Positions 26,433-37,772 of a stretch of 64,000 nucleotides of DNA are shown one piece after another. Position 1 is the stretch's first letter. Every line of letters begins with the position of its first letter. Source of the DNA: Sphingobium sp. Z007 (GTDB taxonomy: Bacteria > Pseudomonadota > Alphaproteobacteria > Sphingomonadales > Sphingomonadaceae). The stretch covers positions 3,187,407 through 3,251,406 of the forward strand of contig NZ_FBXK01000005.1 of the NCBI RefSeq assembly GCF_900013425.1, given 5' to 3'. A program made the position numbers and the translations under genes. The notes beneath the pieces were generated by a model, which was given only the letters and a program-made list of their open reading frames with translations, had not been told where the DNA came from and made no database searches.

Positions 26433-28903
26433 GACAGCAGGTCCGGCGTCTGCGTCTTGCGCAATTGCAGGAAGTAGCGCTGGCCGATCGAATCGGACAG
26501 GCGCAGCAGGCGGTTTTCCACGTCGTCGATGTCGGCCATCGTCAGCATGTCGCCGGTCAGCGGCGCGAGGCGCGCGACCAGCGCGTCGGCCAGGCGACGG
26601 GGTTCTTCTGGCATGCCATCGGCGCGCAGCGTGGGCAGGGCGGCGATATGCTCCGCCAGGCGCGCCGCCTGATAGGCGATGGCGCGGGGATTATGCGGCT
26701 CCAGCGCGACGAGATCGCGCACGGGGGGCAAGGCTGGGCCGGTCAGGTAACGGGTGCGGTAGCTGATCTGGCTGTCCTGCAGGTCCAGCAGCACGGTCAG
26801 GTCGTCGGCTGACGCCTGGTCGTTGCCGAAGGCGGTGAGCAGTCGGCAGCCGTTGATTGCACGCTCCATACGGCGACCCATATCGTGGAAGCGCCAGCCT
26901 TCGGTGCGGCCCATATTCTCTGCGGCCAGGCCCGACAGCGCGGAAATCCGCTCGATCATGCGGGATGAGGCGTCGAGCAGGGTTTCGGTGACCTGGCCGT
27001 CGAAAGCGGGCAGGGGCAGGCGGACCAGCCGCCAGAAATCGCTGGCGAGCCGGTCGCGCAGCCCTTCGCCGATATTGGCGACGGTGGCCATCAGCGCGCG
27101 CACGCTGCCCGACCGGCGCGCGTCGCCCAGCGCCGTGGCGCAGAGCGGACCGATCGCGCCGTTGCGGCCGTTGATGGCGCCCCACAGCGCCAGTTGATCG
27201 ACAAGCCGTGCCATGGTGGGGGATGCCAGCGAAGGCCCCAGATCGGCCTCGATCGATCCGCCGACGATCGCGCGGATCAGGCGCAGTGTCATTTCGGTCC
27301 GTTCGATATAGCGGCCGAGCCAGAAGAGATTGTCGGCCGCCTTGGCCGGCAGCATCCCACCGATCCGGCGAATGGCGGGCGCGCCGACGCCCAGCAGGCT
27401 GTCGGGCGGCACCGGCTTGCTGTCGATCACGCACATGTCCGCGGACATGTCTCCCCGGCCCATCAGCGCGGCGCGAATGTCGCCATGCGCCGCGAGCCGG
27501 GCAAAGCCGCCGGGCATCACCCGCCACTGGCCGGTGGCGTCGCGCGCCACGAAGATGCGCAGGGTGAAGGGGAGGGGGGTCAATTGCCCGTCGATGATCG
27601 CAGGCGTGGTCGACAGTTTCACGACTTCCTGCCCGACATAGTCCATCGGCCGCCGCGCCATCGCGTCGAGCAGGGTAGTGCGCTGCGCATTGTCCAGCGC
27701 CAATCCGGGGGTGAAATGGGCGTCGGGCAGGCCCGCGACATCCTGGTCGAAGGCGGAGCCGACGACGAGATTGTCGAGCTGTGCCCGCACATGGTCGCGC
27801 TCCTGGCCTTGACCGCACCACCAGGTCGCGATGTTGGGCAACAGCAGGTCTGCGCCCAGCATTTCGCGCGCCAGTTGCGGCAGGAAGGCGGCGAAGGCGC
27901 GCGATTCGATGACGCCCGCGCCAGGCCAGTTGCTGACCATCAGCCCGCCGCGGGCGCAGGCGTTATAGAGATCGGCGATGCCGATGCGGGATTTCGGGTC
28001 GAAAGCGAGCGGATCGAGGAAGCGCGTGTCCATCCAGCGCCACAGGCCGTCGATGCGCTTCAGCCCTTGGATAGTGCGCACGAACAGCCGCCCGTCCGAC
28101 ACGATCAGGTCGTCGCCCTCCACCAGCAAGAGGCCGAGATAACGGGCGAGATGCGCTTGTTCGGCATAGCTCTGGTTGAAGCGGCCGGGGGTCAGCAGGC
28201 CGATGCGCGGGTCGGTGCGCTCGCAATCGGCGGCGAGGCCGCGGCGCAGTTCGTCGAAAAAGGGCGCGAGCCGCCGCGTGTTCATGGCGCCCAGCAGGTC
28301 GCCAGTGGCGCGGGACAAAGCGAGGCGATTTTCCAGCGCATAGCCAACGCCAACGGGCGTCCGTACGCGATCGGCCAGTACGCGCCATTCGCCGGTCGGG
28401 CCGCGCCCGATGTCGGCGGCGTAGAAATGGAGATGATGGCCGCGCGGGGGCGGCGTGCCGGTCATCACCCGCCAATAATGCGGGCTGCCGGTGACGATGC
28501 TGGCGGGCAGCTTGCCGTCGCGCACCAGCGACTGGGTGGAATAGATGTCGGCGATCACCCGTTCGAGCAGGTTGGCGCGCTGCACCAGCCCGCGTTCGAT
28601 CTGCGCCCATTCGCCTGCATCGATCAGCAGCGGCACCGGGCCTAGCGGCCAGGAGCGTTCCTGTTCGTCGCCGGTGAGGCGGAACGCCATGCCGAGGTCG
28701 ATCGCCTGGCGCGAGACATGGTCGGCCAGCGTCGCCGGGTCGCCCTGCGCCTGGATCGACAGTCGCCCCAGCATGTCGCGCCAGCGCGTGGCCGTGGCGG
28801 GGGACGCGCCGGCGAACAGGTCGCCCGCCGGTGCGGTGGCGAGATAGGCGTCCGCCCAGGCTTCCCCGCTTGCGCGCGGCGCAAGGGCGTCGGCAGCCAT
28901 CAC
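26429..28903 (-). CDS. Fused circularly permuted ATP-grasp and alpha-E protein
   Basis: Protein of 824 residues joining two families usually encoded separately. Residues about 1-490 form a circularly permuted type 2 ATP-grasp ([73 protein letters not shown]). Residues about 510-815 are an alpha-E (DUF403) helical domain ([40 protein letters not shown]). Such proteins are predicted carboxylate-amine ligases that make or attach peptides; no product is known. Both ends overlap neighbours as ATGA, so the three genes are translationally coupled. Confidence 0.9.
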   Translation of the reverse strand: MMAADALAPRASGEAWADAYLATAPAGDLFAGASPATATRWRDMLGRLSIQAQGDPATLADHVSRQAIDLGMAFRLTGDEQERSWPLGPVPLLIDAGEWAQIERGLVQRANLLERVIADIYSTQSLVRDGKLPASIVTGSPHYWRVMTGTPPPRGHHLHFYAADIGRGPTGEWRVLADRVRTPVGVGYALENRLALSRATGDLLGAMNTRRLAPFFDELRRGLAADCERTDPRIGLLTPGRFNQSYAEQAHLARYLGLLLVEGDDLIVSDGRLFVRTIQGLKRIDGLWRWMDTRFLDPLAFDPKSRIGIADLYNACARGGLMVSNWPGAGVIESRAFAAFLPQLAREMLGADLLLPNIATWWCGQGQERDHVRAQLDNLVVGSAFDQDVAGLPDAHFTPGLALDNAQRTTLLDAMARRPMDYVGQEVVKLSTTPAIIDGQLTPLPFTLRIFVARDATGQWRVMPGGFARLAAHGDIRAALMGRGDMSADMCVIDSKPVPPDSLLGVGAPAIRRIGGMLPAKAADNLFWLGRYIERTEMTLRLIRAIVGGSIEADLGPSLASPTMARLVDQLALWGAINGRNGAIGPLCATALGDARRSGSVRALMATVANIGEGLRDRLASDFWRLVRLPLPAFDGQVTETLLDASSRMIERISALSGLAAENMGRTEGWRFHDMGRRMERAINGCRLLTAFGNDQASADDLTVLLDLQDSQISYRTRYLTGPALPPVRDLVALEPHNPRAIAYQAARLAEHIAALPTLRADGMPEEPRRLADALVARLAPLTGDMLTMADIDDVENRLLRLSDSIGQRYFLQLRKTQTPDLLS

Positions 28904-31900
28904 AGCCCGGCGTGTTTGAAGCGCAGGTCGAGGGTCATGGGGAACTCATTGGCCGGTTCGGCGGCGGGCATGTCGACTTGCCCCGGCGTATGGCCATAAT
29001 CCTGGAACCGCGCCTTGCGCCGGGCTTCGGCCTCATAGCCGTTGACCGGCAGCGTGTCGTAGTTGCGCCCGCCCGGATGGGCGACATGATAGACGCAGCC
29101 GCCCAGTGAACGGCCGCTCCAGCTATCCAGCACGTCGAAGGTGAGCGGGGCGTTGGCCGGCAGATTGGGGTGTAGGCAGTTGGCGGGCGTCCACGCCTTG
29201 TAGCGCACGCCGCCCACGCCCTCGCCCGGCACGGACGTCGCGGTCATCGGCACCCTGCGGCCGTTGCAGGTCACGATATGCCGTCCGGCGACAAGGCCGG
29301 TGGCGCGCACCTGCAACCGTTCGGTCGAGGAGTCGACATAGCGCACCGTGCCGCCGATCGCGCCGGTTTCGCCCAGCACGTTCCAGGGTTCGAGCGCATG
29401 GGTGATCTCCAGCCCGACGCCGCCGGCATCGACCGCGCCATGGACGGGGAAGCGGAACTGGCGCTGCGCTTCGAACCAGTTGGGATCGAAATCATAGCCC
29501 GCGCCGCGCAGGTCGGAGAGCACCTCCAGAAAATCTGCCCAGACGAAATGGGGCAGCATGAAGCGGTCGTGGAGGGTCGTGCCCCAGCGGACCAAGCCGC
29601 CCTGTTGCGGCTGACGCCAGAACCAGGCGGCGAGCGCGCGGATCAGCAATTGCTGGGCCAGGCTCATCCGCGCTTCGGGCGGCATTTCGAAACCACGAAA
29701 CTCCAGCAGGCCGAGGCGACCGGTCGGGCCGTCTGGCGAGAACATCTTATCGATACAGATTTCGGTGCGGTGGGTGTTGCCGGTGACGTCCACCAGCAGG
29801 TTGCGGAACAGCCGATCGACCAGCCAGGGCGGCGGCGTCTTGCCCTCGCCCGCGAACGGGTTGGGCACCTGCGCCAACGCGATTTCCAGCTCGTAGAGGC
29901 CGTCATGGCGCGCTTCGTCAATGCGCGGCGCCTGGCTCGTCGGACCGATGCACAGGCCCGAAAAGAGGTAGGAGAGGGCCGGGTGCCGCTGCCAGTAGAG
30001 GACGAAGCTTTTCAGCAGGTCCGGGCGGCGGATGAAGGGCGAATCGGTCAGCGTTGCTCCGCCCAGCACGATATGATTGCCGCCGCCGGTGCCGACCGAT
30101 CGGCCGTCGACCATGAACTTGTCCGCGGTCAGTTCACATTCGCGGGCAAGGGTATAGAGGCGTTCGGTGATCGCCACCGTTTCGTCCCAGCTGGATGCGG
30201 GCTGGACGTTGACTTCGATCACGCCGGGATCGGGCGTGGCCTTCAGCACGTCGATGCGCGGGTCCGGCGGGGGGGCATAGCCCTCGATCCGCACGGGCAC
30301 GCGCAGCGCTTCGGCGGTCGCCTCCACCTCGGCGATCAATTCCAGATAATCCTCCAGCGCCTGCACCGGCGGCAGGAAGACCGAGAGATAATGGCCGCGC
30401 GGCTCCACGGTGACGGCGGTGCGCACCGCGCCTTCGATGAAGACCTGTTCAACCCGGTCCTGTGCGGCGACGCCGCCGTCCGGCCCGGCGACGCGCTGGG
30501 CCTGCTGCGCGCGCACATCCTCGACGCTGGCCTGTTGCGGCACCTGGGCGCGAAAATCGGGCAAAGGCTCGCGCGGCTCGCTGGTGTCGCGCGGGTGGAT
30601 ATAGGGATAGTCCGACGGCGGCACATAGGGCAGCGAGCCCAGCGGCAGGCGATAGCCCAAAGCCGAATCGCCCGGCACCGCGAACAGCCGGCCGCGGCGC
30701 AGCTGCCAGATTTCGCTCTGCCAACGCGGGATGGCGGCCTGCGATTGCCAGCGCTGCACTGGCAGGACATAGCCGACCGGCTGGTCGAGGCCGCGCTCGA
30801 ACGTCTTGACCATGCGGGCGCGCGCTTCGGGATCGCTGATCTTGGGATCGTCGGGGCTGGCGTTGAGCGGCAGGTCCGCTTCCTTCACCGCCCACACCGC
30901 CGGGTCTTCATAGACGGCATGGGTATAGTCTTCGGTGAAGCCCATATTGCCAGCCATATGGGCCAGGAAGGCTTTCGCATCCGCGGCCGTCACCTGCGCT
31001 GCGCCTGCGGGGGCGTTGTCGGGCGCGATCAGGCTGTCGTCGCGCCAGACCGGCGTGCCGTCCTTGCGCCAATAGACCGCATAGGCCCAGCGCGGCAGGC
31101 TTTCGCCCGGATACCATTTGCCCTGGCCATGGTGCAACAGGCCGCCGGGCGCAAATTCTGCGCGCAGCTTGCGGATCAGCCGGTCGGCATAGGCGGCCTT
31201 GGTCGGGCCGACCGCATCGCCATTCCATTCGCCTGCATCGCCGCCCTCCGTCGCCACGAAGGTCGGTTCGCCACCGGTGGTCAGGCGCACGTCCTGCGCG
31301 ACAAGGTCCGCGTCCACCCTGGCCCCCAGCGCCATAACTGCGTCCCAGCGGCTGTCCGTGAAGGGTTTGGTGATGCGCACCGCTTCGGCGATGCGGCTGA
31401 CGGTCATGGCGAATTCGAAATCGACTTCGGCGGGTTCCGCCATGCCGCTGATCGGCGCGGCGGACTTGTAGTGCGGCGTGGCGCAGAGCGGGATATGCCC
31501 TTCGCCCGCGAACATGCCGCTGGTGGCGTCGAGCGCGACCCAGCCTGCACCGGGCACATAGGCCTCCGCCCAGGCGTGGAGATCGACCACGTCCTGGGTA
31601 ACGCCCTTTGGCCCTTCGATCGGTTCGACATCGGCGACCAGCTGGATCGAATAGCCCGATACGAAGCGGGCGGCAAAGCCCAGGCGGCGCAGCAACTGCA
31701 CCAGCAACCAGGCCGAATCGCGGCAGGAGCCGGTGCCGATGTCCAGCGTCTCTTCGGGCGTCTGCACGCCTGCCTCCATGCGGATGACATAGCCGACCTG
31801 TTGTTGCAGGCGGCGGTTCACCTCGACCAGGAAATCGACCGTCCGACTTTGATAGCCGTCATACTGGGCGACCATTGTCTCGAACTTCGACCCCTGATCC

Positions 31901-32259
31901 TCGATATCGAAATAGGCGGCGAGGTCGGTCTTCAGCTGGTCGTCATAGGCGAAGGGGTAATTTTCCGCATAAGGCTCCACAAAGAAGTCGAACGGATTGA
32001 TGATGTCGAGATCGGCGAGCAGATCTACCTGGATGCGGAAATGATCGACCGGATCGGGAAACACCACGCGCGCCAGCCAGTTGCCGTGCGGGTCCTGCTG
32101 CCAGTTCAGGAAATGGTTCGCCGGCTCGATCTTCAGCGCATAATTGGGCACTTTGGTTCGACTGTGCGGCGCGGGGCGCAGGCGGATGACCTGCGGGCCG
32201 AGCCGGATCGGGCGGTTGTAACGATAGGCGGTGAGGTGGTGTAGGGCGGCCTTGAGCAT
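28900..32259 (-). CDS. DUF2126 protein with N-terminal transglutaminase domain
   Basis: Large cytoplasmic protein of 1119 residues. Residues 1-290 are a transglutaminase domain: [20 protein letters not shown]; Cys in [18 protein letters not shown]; His in [12 protein letters not shown]; Asp in [10 protein letters not shown]. The remainder is DUF2126, with the conserved stretches [39 protein letters not shown] and [20 protein letters not shown]. The last set suggests a glutamine-synthetase or ATP-grasp-like ligase. The start at 32259 is chosen because a longer frame would run into tRNA-Leu; the ribosome site is weak. First gene of the operon. Confidence 0.88.
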   Translation of the reverse strand: MLKAALHHLTAYRYNRPIRLGPQVIRLRPAPHSRTKVPNYALKIEPANHFLNWQQDPHGNWLARVVFPDPVDHFRIQVDLLADLDIINPFDFFVEPYAENYPFAYDDQLKTDLAAYFDIEDQGSKFETMVAQYDGYQSRTVDFLVEVNRRLQQQVGYVIRMEAGVQTPEETLDIGTGSCRDSAWLLVQLLRRLGFAARFVSGYSIQLVADVEPIEGPKGVTQDVVDLHAWAEAYVPGAGWVALDATSGMFAGEGHIPLCATPHYKSAAPISGMAEPAEVDFEFAMTVSRIAEAVRITKPFTDSRWDAVMALGARVDADLVAQDVRLTTGGEPTFVATEGGDAGEWNGDAVGPTKAAYADRLIRKLRAEFAPGGLLHHGQGKWYPGESLPRWAYAVYWRKDGTPVWRDDSLIAPDNAPAGAAQVTAADAKAFLAHMAGNMGFTEDYTHAVYEDPAVWAVKEADLPLNASPDDPKISDPEARARMVKTFERGLDQPVGYVLPVQRWQSQAAIPRWQSEIWQLRRGRLFAVPGDSALGYRLPLGSLPYVPPSDYPYIHPRDTSEPREPLPDFRAQVPQQASVEDVRAQQAQRVAGPDGGVAAQDRVEQVFIEGAVRTAVTVEPRGHYLSVFLPPVQALEDYLELIAEVEATAEALRVPVRIEGYAPPPDPRIDVLKATPDPGVIEVNVQPASSWDETVAITERLYTLARECELTADKFMVDGRSVGTGGGNHIVLGGATLTDSPFIRRPDLLKSFVLYWQRHPALSYLFSGLCIGPTSQAPRIDEARHDGLYELEIALAQVPNPFAGEGKTPPPWLVDRLFRNLLVDVTGNTHRTEICIDKMFSPDGPTGRLGLLEFRGFEMPPEARMSLAQQLLIRALAAWFWRQPQQGGLVRWGTTLHDRFMLPHFVWADFLEVLSDLRGAGYDFDPNWFEAQRQFRFPVHGAVDAGGVGLEITHALEPWNVLGETGAIGGTVRYVDSSTERLQVRATGLVAGRHIVTCNGRRVPMTATSVPGEGVGGVRYKAWTPANCLHPNLPANAPLTFDVLDSWSGRSLGGCVYHVAHPGGRNYDTLPVNGYEAEARRKARFQDYGHTPGQVDMPAAEPANEFPMTLDLRFKHAGL

Positions 32260-32383
32260 GGCCGGATCAAACGCCACCCCCTGTTGCAATGCAACAGCCA
32301 ATCGCTTGGGGGGTGAAGTTTCTGGCCTGTTTCGCCAGTTTGCCCCGGCCTCTCGCCCAGATGGCGATGGCACGGGATAGTGA

Positions 32384-32470
32384 TGGTGCGGCCAAGAAGA
32401 CTCGAACTTCCACGGGCTTTCGCCCACAACGACCTCAACGTTGCGCGTCTACCAATTCCGCCATGGCCGC
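32384..32470 (-). tRNA. tRNA-Leu (GAG)
   Basis: 87 bases with a 7-bp acceptor stem (GCGGCCA with TGGCCGC), encoded CCA, a D-loop GGAATTGGTAGACGC, a long variable arm (type II) and the T-loop TTCGAGTCT. The anticodon loop TTGAGGT gives GAG at 32434-32436 (complement), reading CUC/CUU. It stands 125 bases upstream of the DUF2126 gene on the same strand. Confidence 0.95.
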
Positions 32471-32630
32471 ACATCAACAGGGAAACCGGCGGGGCCGGTG
32501 CCTTGGTAGGAGGCGGCCCTTAGCAAAGGCTTTTGCGCCATGCAACAAGTGATCGGCACCGGCGTTGTGATTGATGGGAGACGATGAAGCCAGTGTTGCA
32601 CCAAGGCGTGACCGGCACGGGAGAAACCGC

Positions 32631-33128
32631 ATGACGATGGCGCATTTCTGGATGGGAGCGGGCGCGACCTTGGGTGCGGCCGCGATGATGGGCTTGGGGC
32701 TGGGCGGCTATGTGACCAGCCCGCAAGGCCCGACACGCAACGCCAGCGAATATAGCGAAGCGGCGATCAGCGATCAGGCCGCGATGGATACGTCCTTTGC
32801 GCCGCAAAAGGGGCCGGGGGCGATCCATTGCACCGGTTGCGGCCCGACGCTGGCCGAGCGGCGCTGGCAGGCGGATATGGCGGGACTTGACCTGGACGCG
32901 ATGCACCGGGGGAGCAGTGATCGGGTGTTGCGGGATTATGAGGCGGCGGCGGAATCGCCCGAAGACGTTATGGCCGACGCGTCGCCTGCGCCAGTTCATC
33001 CATTGCCGCCACAGGTCGCGCGATTGGCGGCTGGTGATCCGCCCCCACCCGTGATCGTGACGCGCGACGCGCCAGACGGGGTCCCGCCGCCGACGCTGGT
33101 GGCGATAACGGCGGATACCCAGCCTTAA
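32631..33128 (+). CDS. Hypothetical membrane-anchored or secreted protein
   Basis: Protein of 165 residues from MTMAHFWMG, with GGGAGAAA just upstream as ribosome site. A single hydrophobic N-terminal segment (about 8-30, MGAGATLGAAAMMGLGLGGY) is a membrane anchor or uncleaved signal. The exported part contains a CxxC-like IHCTGCGPTLAERRWQAD, and a proline-rich C-terminal tail follows (PAPVHPLPPQVA, PPPPVIVT). The family is not recognised. It is convergent with gltB, 6 bases apart. Confidence 0.65.
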   Translation: MTMAHFWMGAGATLGAAAMMGLGLGGYVTSPQGPTRNASEYSEAAISDQAAMDTSFAPQKGPGAIHCTGCGPTLAERRWQADMAGLDLDAMHRGSSDRVLRDYEAAAESPEDVMADASPAPVHPLPPQVARLAAGDPPPPVIVTRDAPDGVPPPTLVAITADTQP

Positions 33129-33134
33129 AACGGT

Positions 33135-36100
33135 TTATTCCGCCGCGACCGTTTCCGCCGCGCTGTCGCTGAGCGGATGGGCCAGGCGACCCAGCATTTC
33201 CTTGGGGCAGACCTGCCAGATATAGCGACGCCAGCGATCCCAATCGTCTAGGATGGTGTTGGACCATTTGCTGTCCGTCGCCACCGCATGTTCTGCGATC
33301 AGCGCCTTGACCTGCGTTTCCCAATAGGCACTGTCCAGCCGCTGCCACACGATGCCTTCGGGGTTTGCCTGCGCCGGGAAGCTGCCATCCTCGTCCAGGA
33401 TGAAGGCCATGCCGCCGGTCATGCCCGCGCCGAAATTGGCGCCTGTCTTGCCCAGGATCACGGCCACGCCGCCGGTCATATATTCGCAGCCGTTCGCACC
33501 GCATCCCTCGACTACGACCTGCGCGCCGGAGTTACGGACCGCGAAGCGCTCTCCCGCCTGGCCCGCCGCAAACAGCTTGCCGCTGGTCGCGCCGTAGAGG
33601 ACGGTGTTGCCCAGGATCGTGTTGTCCTTCGACGACAGCGGGCTGGAGACGGTCGTGCGCACCTTGATGATGCCGCCCGACAGGCCCTTACCCACATAGT
33701 CGTTGGCGTCGCCGAACACTTCGAGCGTGATGCCCTTGCACAGGAACGCGCCCAGCGACTGGCCTGCCGACCCGCGCAAGCGCACGGTCAGATGGCCGTC
33801 GGCCAGGGTCGACATGCCGAACCGGTCAGTCACGGCGGACGACAGCCGGGTGCCGACCGCGCGATGCGTGTTGCGCACCGTGTAGGTCAACTGCATCTTT
33901 TCGCCCCGCTCGAACACGGCCTTGGCGTCGCGCATCATCTGCGCGTCCAGGCTGTCGGGCACTTCGTTGCGCCATTGCGTCAGCGAAAAGCGGCGCTGGT
34001 CGTCGGGCGCATCCACCTTGGCCAGGATCGGGTTGAGATCCAGATCGTCCAGATGCTCCGCGCCGCGATTGACCTGCTTGAGCAGTTCGGTGCGCCCGAT
34101 CACTTCGTCCAGGCTGCGGAAGCCCAGCCGCGCCAGGACTTCACGCACTTCCTCGGCGATGAAGGTCATCAGGTTGATGACCTTCTCCGGTGTGCCGGTG
34201 AACTTCTGGCGCAGTTTTTCGTCCTGCACGCATACGCCCACGGGGCAGGTGTTGCTGTGGCACTGGCGCACCATGATGCAGCCCATGGCAACCAAGCTCA
34301 ATGTGCCTATGCCATATTCCTCCGCGCCCAGGATCGCGGCGATGACGATGTCGCGCCCGGTCTTGAGGCCGCCGTCGGTGCGCAGCTTCACACGGTGGCG
34401 CAGGCCGTTGAGGGTCAGCACCTGGTTCGCTTCGGACAGGCCCATTTCCCAGGGGGTGCCGGCATATTTGATCGAGGTCTGCGGGCTGGCGCCGGTGCCG
34501 CCGACATGGCCGGCGATCAGGATGACGTCGGCATGGGCCTTCGCCACGCCCGCCGCGACCGTTCCGATCCCGGCCTGGCTGACCAGCTTCACGCAGACGC
34601 GGGCGCGCGGGTTGATCATCTTGCAGTCGTAGATGAGCTGCGCCAGATCCTCGATCGAATAGATGTCATGATGCGGCGGGGGCGAGATCAGCGTCACGCC
34701 CGGCGTCGAATGGCGCAGCTTGGCGATGAACTCGGTCACCTTGAAACCGGGCAGCTGGCCGCCTTCGCCGGGCTTGGCGCCCTGCGCGACCTTGATCTCG
34801 ATTTCCTCGGCCGATGCCAGATATTCGGCGTGGACACCGAAACGGCCGGACGCGATCTGCTTGATGACGCTGTTCGCGTTGTCGCCATTTTCATACGGCT
34901 TGAAGCGGTTCGCATCCTCACCGCCTTCGCCCGACACCGCCTTGGCGCCGATGCGGTTCATCGCGATTGCTAGCGTTTCATGCGCTTCGGGGCTGAGCGC
35001 GCCCAGCGACATGCCCGGCGTCACGAAACGCTTGCGGATTTCGGTGGTGGCCTCGACCTCGTCAATAGGCACGGCTTCGCGGGCGAAGTTGAACTCCATC
35101 AGGTCGCGCAGATAGACCGGCGGCAGGTCGCGCACGCCGCGCGAAAATTGCAGATAGGTGGAGTAGCTGTCGGTCGCCACGGCCGTTTGCAACAGATGCA
35201 TGAGTTGCGCGGAATAGGCATGGCTCTCGCCGCCCTGCCGCTGGCGATAGAAGCCGCCGATCGGCAGGCGCACCACCGCCGCGTCGAACGCCTGCTCGTG
35301 GCGCAGCATCGCGCTATAATGGAGCGAGGCATAGCCTTCGCCCGAAATCTTCGCCGGCATGCCGGGGAAGAGATCGTTCACCAGCGCGCGCGACAGGCCC
35401 ACCGCTTCGAAATTATAGCCACCGCGATAGCTGCTGATGACCGCGATGCCCATTTTGGACATGATCTTGAGCAGGCCTTCGTTGATCGCCGTGCGATAAC
35501 GTTCGAAGCAGGCGTCCAGCGACAGGTCGCCGAACAGGCCGCGGCCATGACGATCGGCGATGCTGGCTTCGGCCAGATAGGCGTTCACCGTGGTCGCACC
35601 CACGCCGATCAGCACCGCGAAATAATGGGTGTCGAGCGCTTCGCACGACCGCACGTTGATCGACGCATAGGAGCGCAGCCCCTTACGCACCAGATGCGTG
35701 TGGACCGCGGCCGCCGCCAGCACGCCCGCGATGGCCGCGCGCTCGGCATTGACGCCTTCGTCCGTCAGGAAGATTTCGGTGCGGCCTTCGCGCACCGCCT
35801 GCTCGGCCTCTTCACGGATGCGGGAAATGGCGGCGCGCAACTGCTCCTGGCCGCCCGACGCGGGGAAGGTGCAGTCGATTTCAGCCACGGACGGACCGAA
35901 ATAGGCCTTGAGTCGCGCCCATTCAGCGCTGGTCACGACCGGCGATTCCAACACCAGCACATGGCTGTTCTGCGCACCTTCCTCCAGGATGTTGTGGAGG
36001 TTGGAGAAGCGCGTCTTCAGGCTCATCACATGCCGTTCGCGCAACGGATCGATCGGCGGGTTGGTAACCTGGCTGAAATTCTGGCGGAAGAAATGGCTGA

Positions 36101-37673
36101 TGGTCCGCGGCTTGTCGGAAATGACGGCCAGCGGCGTGTCGTCCCCCATGGAGCCGATCGCTTCCTTGGCGTCCTCGACCATGGGCGCCAGGATCAGTTC
36201 CAGATCCTCCAGGGTCAGGTTGGCGGCGACCTGGCGGCGGGTGAGTTCCGCCTTGTCCCAGCCCGGCAGCGCGGTCGGCGCTTCGGCCAGGTCCGCGACG
36301 GTCAGGAAGTCCTTGATAAGCTCGCCATAAGGGCGTTCGCCCGCGATGCGATCCTTGATCGCACGGTCGTCATAGATTTCGCCTTCGAGCAGGTCGACCG
36401 CGATCATCTGGCCCGGACCCATACGGCCCTTCTTGACGATGGTGGTTTCGGGCACGACGACCATGCCGGTTTCCGACCCCACGATCAGCAGATTGTCGCC
36501 GGTCAGCGTATAGCGCAGCGGGCGCAGCGCGTTGCGATCCACGCCGGCCACGACCCAGCGGCCGTCGGTCATGGCAAGCGCGGCGGGGCCGTCCCACGGC
36601 TCCATGACGGAGGCGAGATAGTCGTACATGTCCGCATGGGCCTTGGGCAGGTCGGCGCTTTGCGCCTGCCAGGCTTCGGGGACCAGCATCAGCTTGGCGG
36701 TCGGCGCGTCGCGGCCGGAGCGGCAGATCGCTTCGAACACGGCATCAAGCGCAGCCGTATCGGATGCGCCGGCCGGGATCACCGGCTTGATATCCTCCGA
36801 CTGCTCACCAAAGGCGAGCGAAGCCATCTTGATCTCGTGGCTCTTCATCCAGTTCTTGTTGCCGCGGATCGTGTTGATCTCGCCATTATGGGCCAGCGTG
36901 CGGAACGGCTGGGCCAGCCACCATTGCGGGAACGTGTTGGTCGAATAGCGCTGGTGGAAGATGGCGACGCGGCTTTCGAACCGTTCGTCCTGCAGGTCCG
37001 GGTAAAAGACCGACAGCGATTCGGCCAGGAACAGCCCCTTGTAGATGATCGAGCGGCAAGACAGCGAGCAGACGTAGAAATCCTGGATCTGCGCGGCGAT
37101 GACCTGCTTTTCGATGCGGCGGCGGATCAGGTAAAGATCCTTTTCGAACTCGGCGACATCGCGCTCTTCGGGCATCGGCCCGGCGATCATGATCTGCTCG
37201 ATTTCGGGTCGCGTGCGCTGCGCCTTCTCGCCGATGACGGACACGTCGACCGGCACCTGGCGCCAGCCATAGATGGTGTAGCCCGCGTCGATGATTTCGC
37301 TTTCCACGATCGTCCGGCAGGTTTCCTGGGCGGACAGGTCGGTGCGCGGCAGGAAGATCATGCCGACGGCCAGGCGATTGGGCAGCGGCTTGTGGCCGGA
37401 GTCCGCGATCGCATCGTCGAAGAAGCGCACCGGCAGGTCGACATGGATGCCCGCGCCATCGCCGGTCTTGCCGTCCGCATCGACCGCGCCGCGATGCCAC
37501 ACGGCCTTGAGCGCATCGATCGCGCTGGCGACGACGCGGCGGCTGGGGCGGCCGTCCGTTGCTGCGACCAGGCCCACGCCACAGGCGTCGCCTTCCATGT
37601 CGGGGTGATACATGCCCTCGGCTGCGATCCGTGCGCGCTCTTCGGGGCTGGCCATGAAGGGAGTATCAGTCAT
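33135..37673 (-). CDS. gltB: Glutamate synthase (NADPH) large subunit
   Basis: Enzyme of 1512 residues making two glutamates from glutamine and 2-oxoglutarate. After a short propeptide, Cys31 (GDACGVGLV) is the N-terminal nucleophile of the class II amidotransferase domain (about 31-430). The central and FMN/2-oxoglutarate domain follows, with the 3Fe-4S cysteines in CHSNTCPVGVC (about 1140-1150). The C-terminal GXGXG beta-helix domain ends the chain. It lies downstream of gltD in one operon, separated by a 99-base gap holding a strong palindrome. Confidence 0.97.
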   Translation of the reverse strand: MTDTPFMASPEERARIAAEGMYHPDMEGDACGVGLVAATDGRPSRRVVASAIDALKAVWHRGAVDADGKTGDGAGIHVDLPVRFFDDAIADSGHKPLPNRLAVGMIFLPRTDLSAQETCRTIVESEIIDAGYTIYGWRQVPVDVSVIGEKAQRTRPEIEQIMIAGPMPEERDVAEFEKDLYLIRRRIEKQVIAAQIQDFYVCSLSCRSIIYKGLFLAESLSVFYPDLQDERFESRVAIFHQRYSTNTFPQWWLAQPFRTLAHNGEINTIRGNKNWMKSHEIKMASLAFGEQSEDIKPVIPAGASDTAALDAVFEAICRSGRDAPTAKLMLVPEAWQAQSADLPKAHADMYDYLASVMEPWDGPAALAMTDGRWVVAGVDRNALRPLRYTLTGDNLLIVGSETGMVVVPETTIVKKGRMGPGQMIAVDLLEGEIYDDRAIKDRIAGERPYGELIKDFLTVADLAEAPTALPGWDKAELTRRQVAANLTLEDLELILAPMVEDAKEAIGSMGDDTPLAVISDKPRTISHFFRQNFSQVTNPPIDPLRERHVMSLKTRFSNLHNILEEGAQNSHVLVLESPVVTSAEWARLKAYFGPSVAEIDCTFPASGGQEQLRAAISRIREEAEQAVREGRTEIFLTDEGVNAERAAIAGVLAAAAVHTHLVRKGLRSYASINVRSCEALDTHYFAVLIGVGATTVNAYLAEASIADRHGRGLFGDLSLDACFERYRTAINEGLLKIMSKMGIAVISSYRGGYNFEAVGLSRALVNDLFPGMPAKISGEGYASLHYSAMLRHEQAFDAAVVRLPIGGFYRQRQGGESHAYSAQLMHLLQTAVATDSYSTYLQFSRGVRDLPPVYLRDLMEFNFAREAVPIDEVEATTEIRKRFVTPGMSLGALSPEAHETLAIAMNRIGAKAVSGEGGEDANRFKPYENGDNANSVIKQIASGRFGVHAEYLASAEEIEIKVAQGAKPGEGGQLPGFKVTEFIAKLRHSTPGVTLISPPPHHDIYSIEDLAQLIYDCKMINPRARVCVKLVSQAGIGTVAAGVAKAHADVILIAGHVGGTGASPQTSIKYAGTPWEMGLSEANQVLTLNGLRHRVKLRTDGGLKTGRDIVIAAILGAEEYGIGTLSLVAMGCIMVRQCHSNTCPVGVCVQDEKLRQKFTGTPEKVINLMTFIAEEVREVLARLGFRSLDEVIGRTELLKQVNRGAEHLDDLDLNPILAKVDAPDDQRRFSLTQWRNEVPDSLDAQMMRDAKAVFERGEKMQLTYTVRNTHRAVGTRLSSAVTDRFGMSTLADGHLTVRLRGSAGQSLGAFLCKGITLEVFGDANDYVGKGLSGGIIKVRTTVSSPLSSKDNTILGNTVLYGATSGKLFAAGQAGERFAVRNSGAQVVVEGCGANGCEYMTGGVAVILGKTGANFGAGMTGGMAFILDEDGSFPAQANPEGIVWQRLDSAYWETQVKALIAEHAVATDSKWSNTILDDWDRWRRYIWQVCPKEMLGRLAHPLSDSAAETVAAE

Positions 37674-37691
37674 GATCGCCGTCCTATTCTT

Positions 37692-37755
37692 CCGTTCGGT
37701 TCGAGCCTGTCGAGAACCTTCGCAACCACGTTCTCGACAAGCTCGAACCGAACGG
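37692..37755. repeat. 26-bp-stem palindrome inside the gltD-gltB operon
   Basis: Arms of 26 bases (37692-37717 and 37730-37755) starting CCGTTCGGTTCGAGC are complementary with one mismatch around a 12-base loop. It occupies most of the spacer between gltD and gltB. The RNA hairpin would be very stable and lacks a following T-run, so it could slow exonucleases and set different amounts of the two subunits. It is one copy of the dispersed CGTTCG-type family. Confidence 0.8.
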
Positions 37756-37772
37756 GCGGAGATATGGGGAAT

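Noticed and set aside
29278..32244. Open frame of about 988 codons opposite the DUF2126 gene
   Set aside because: Same shadow effect; the sense frame has transglutaminase catalytic residues and overlapped neighbours, the antisense has none.
32260..32427. Upstream extension of the DUF2126 gene
   Set aside because: It would start inside tRNA-Leu.
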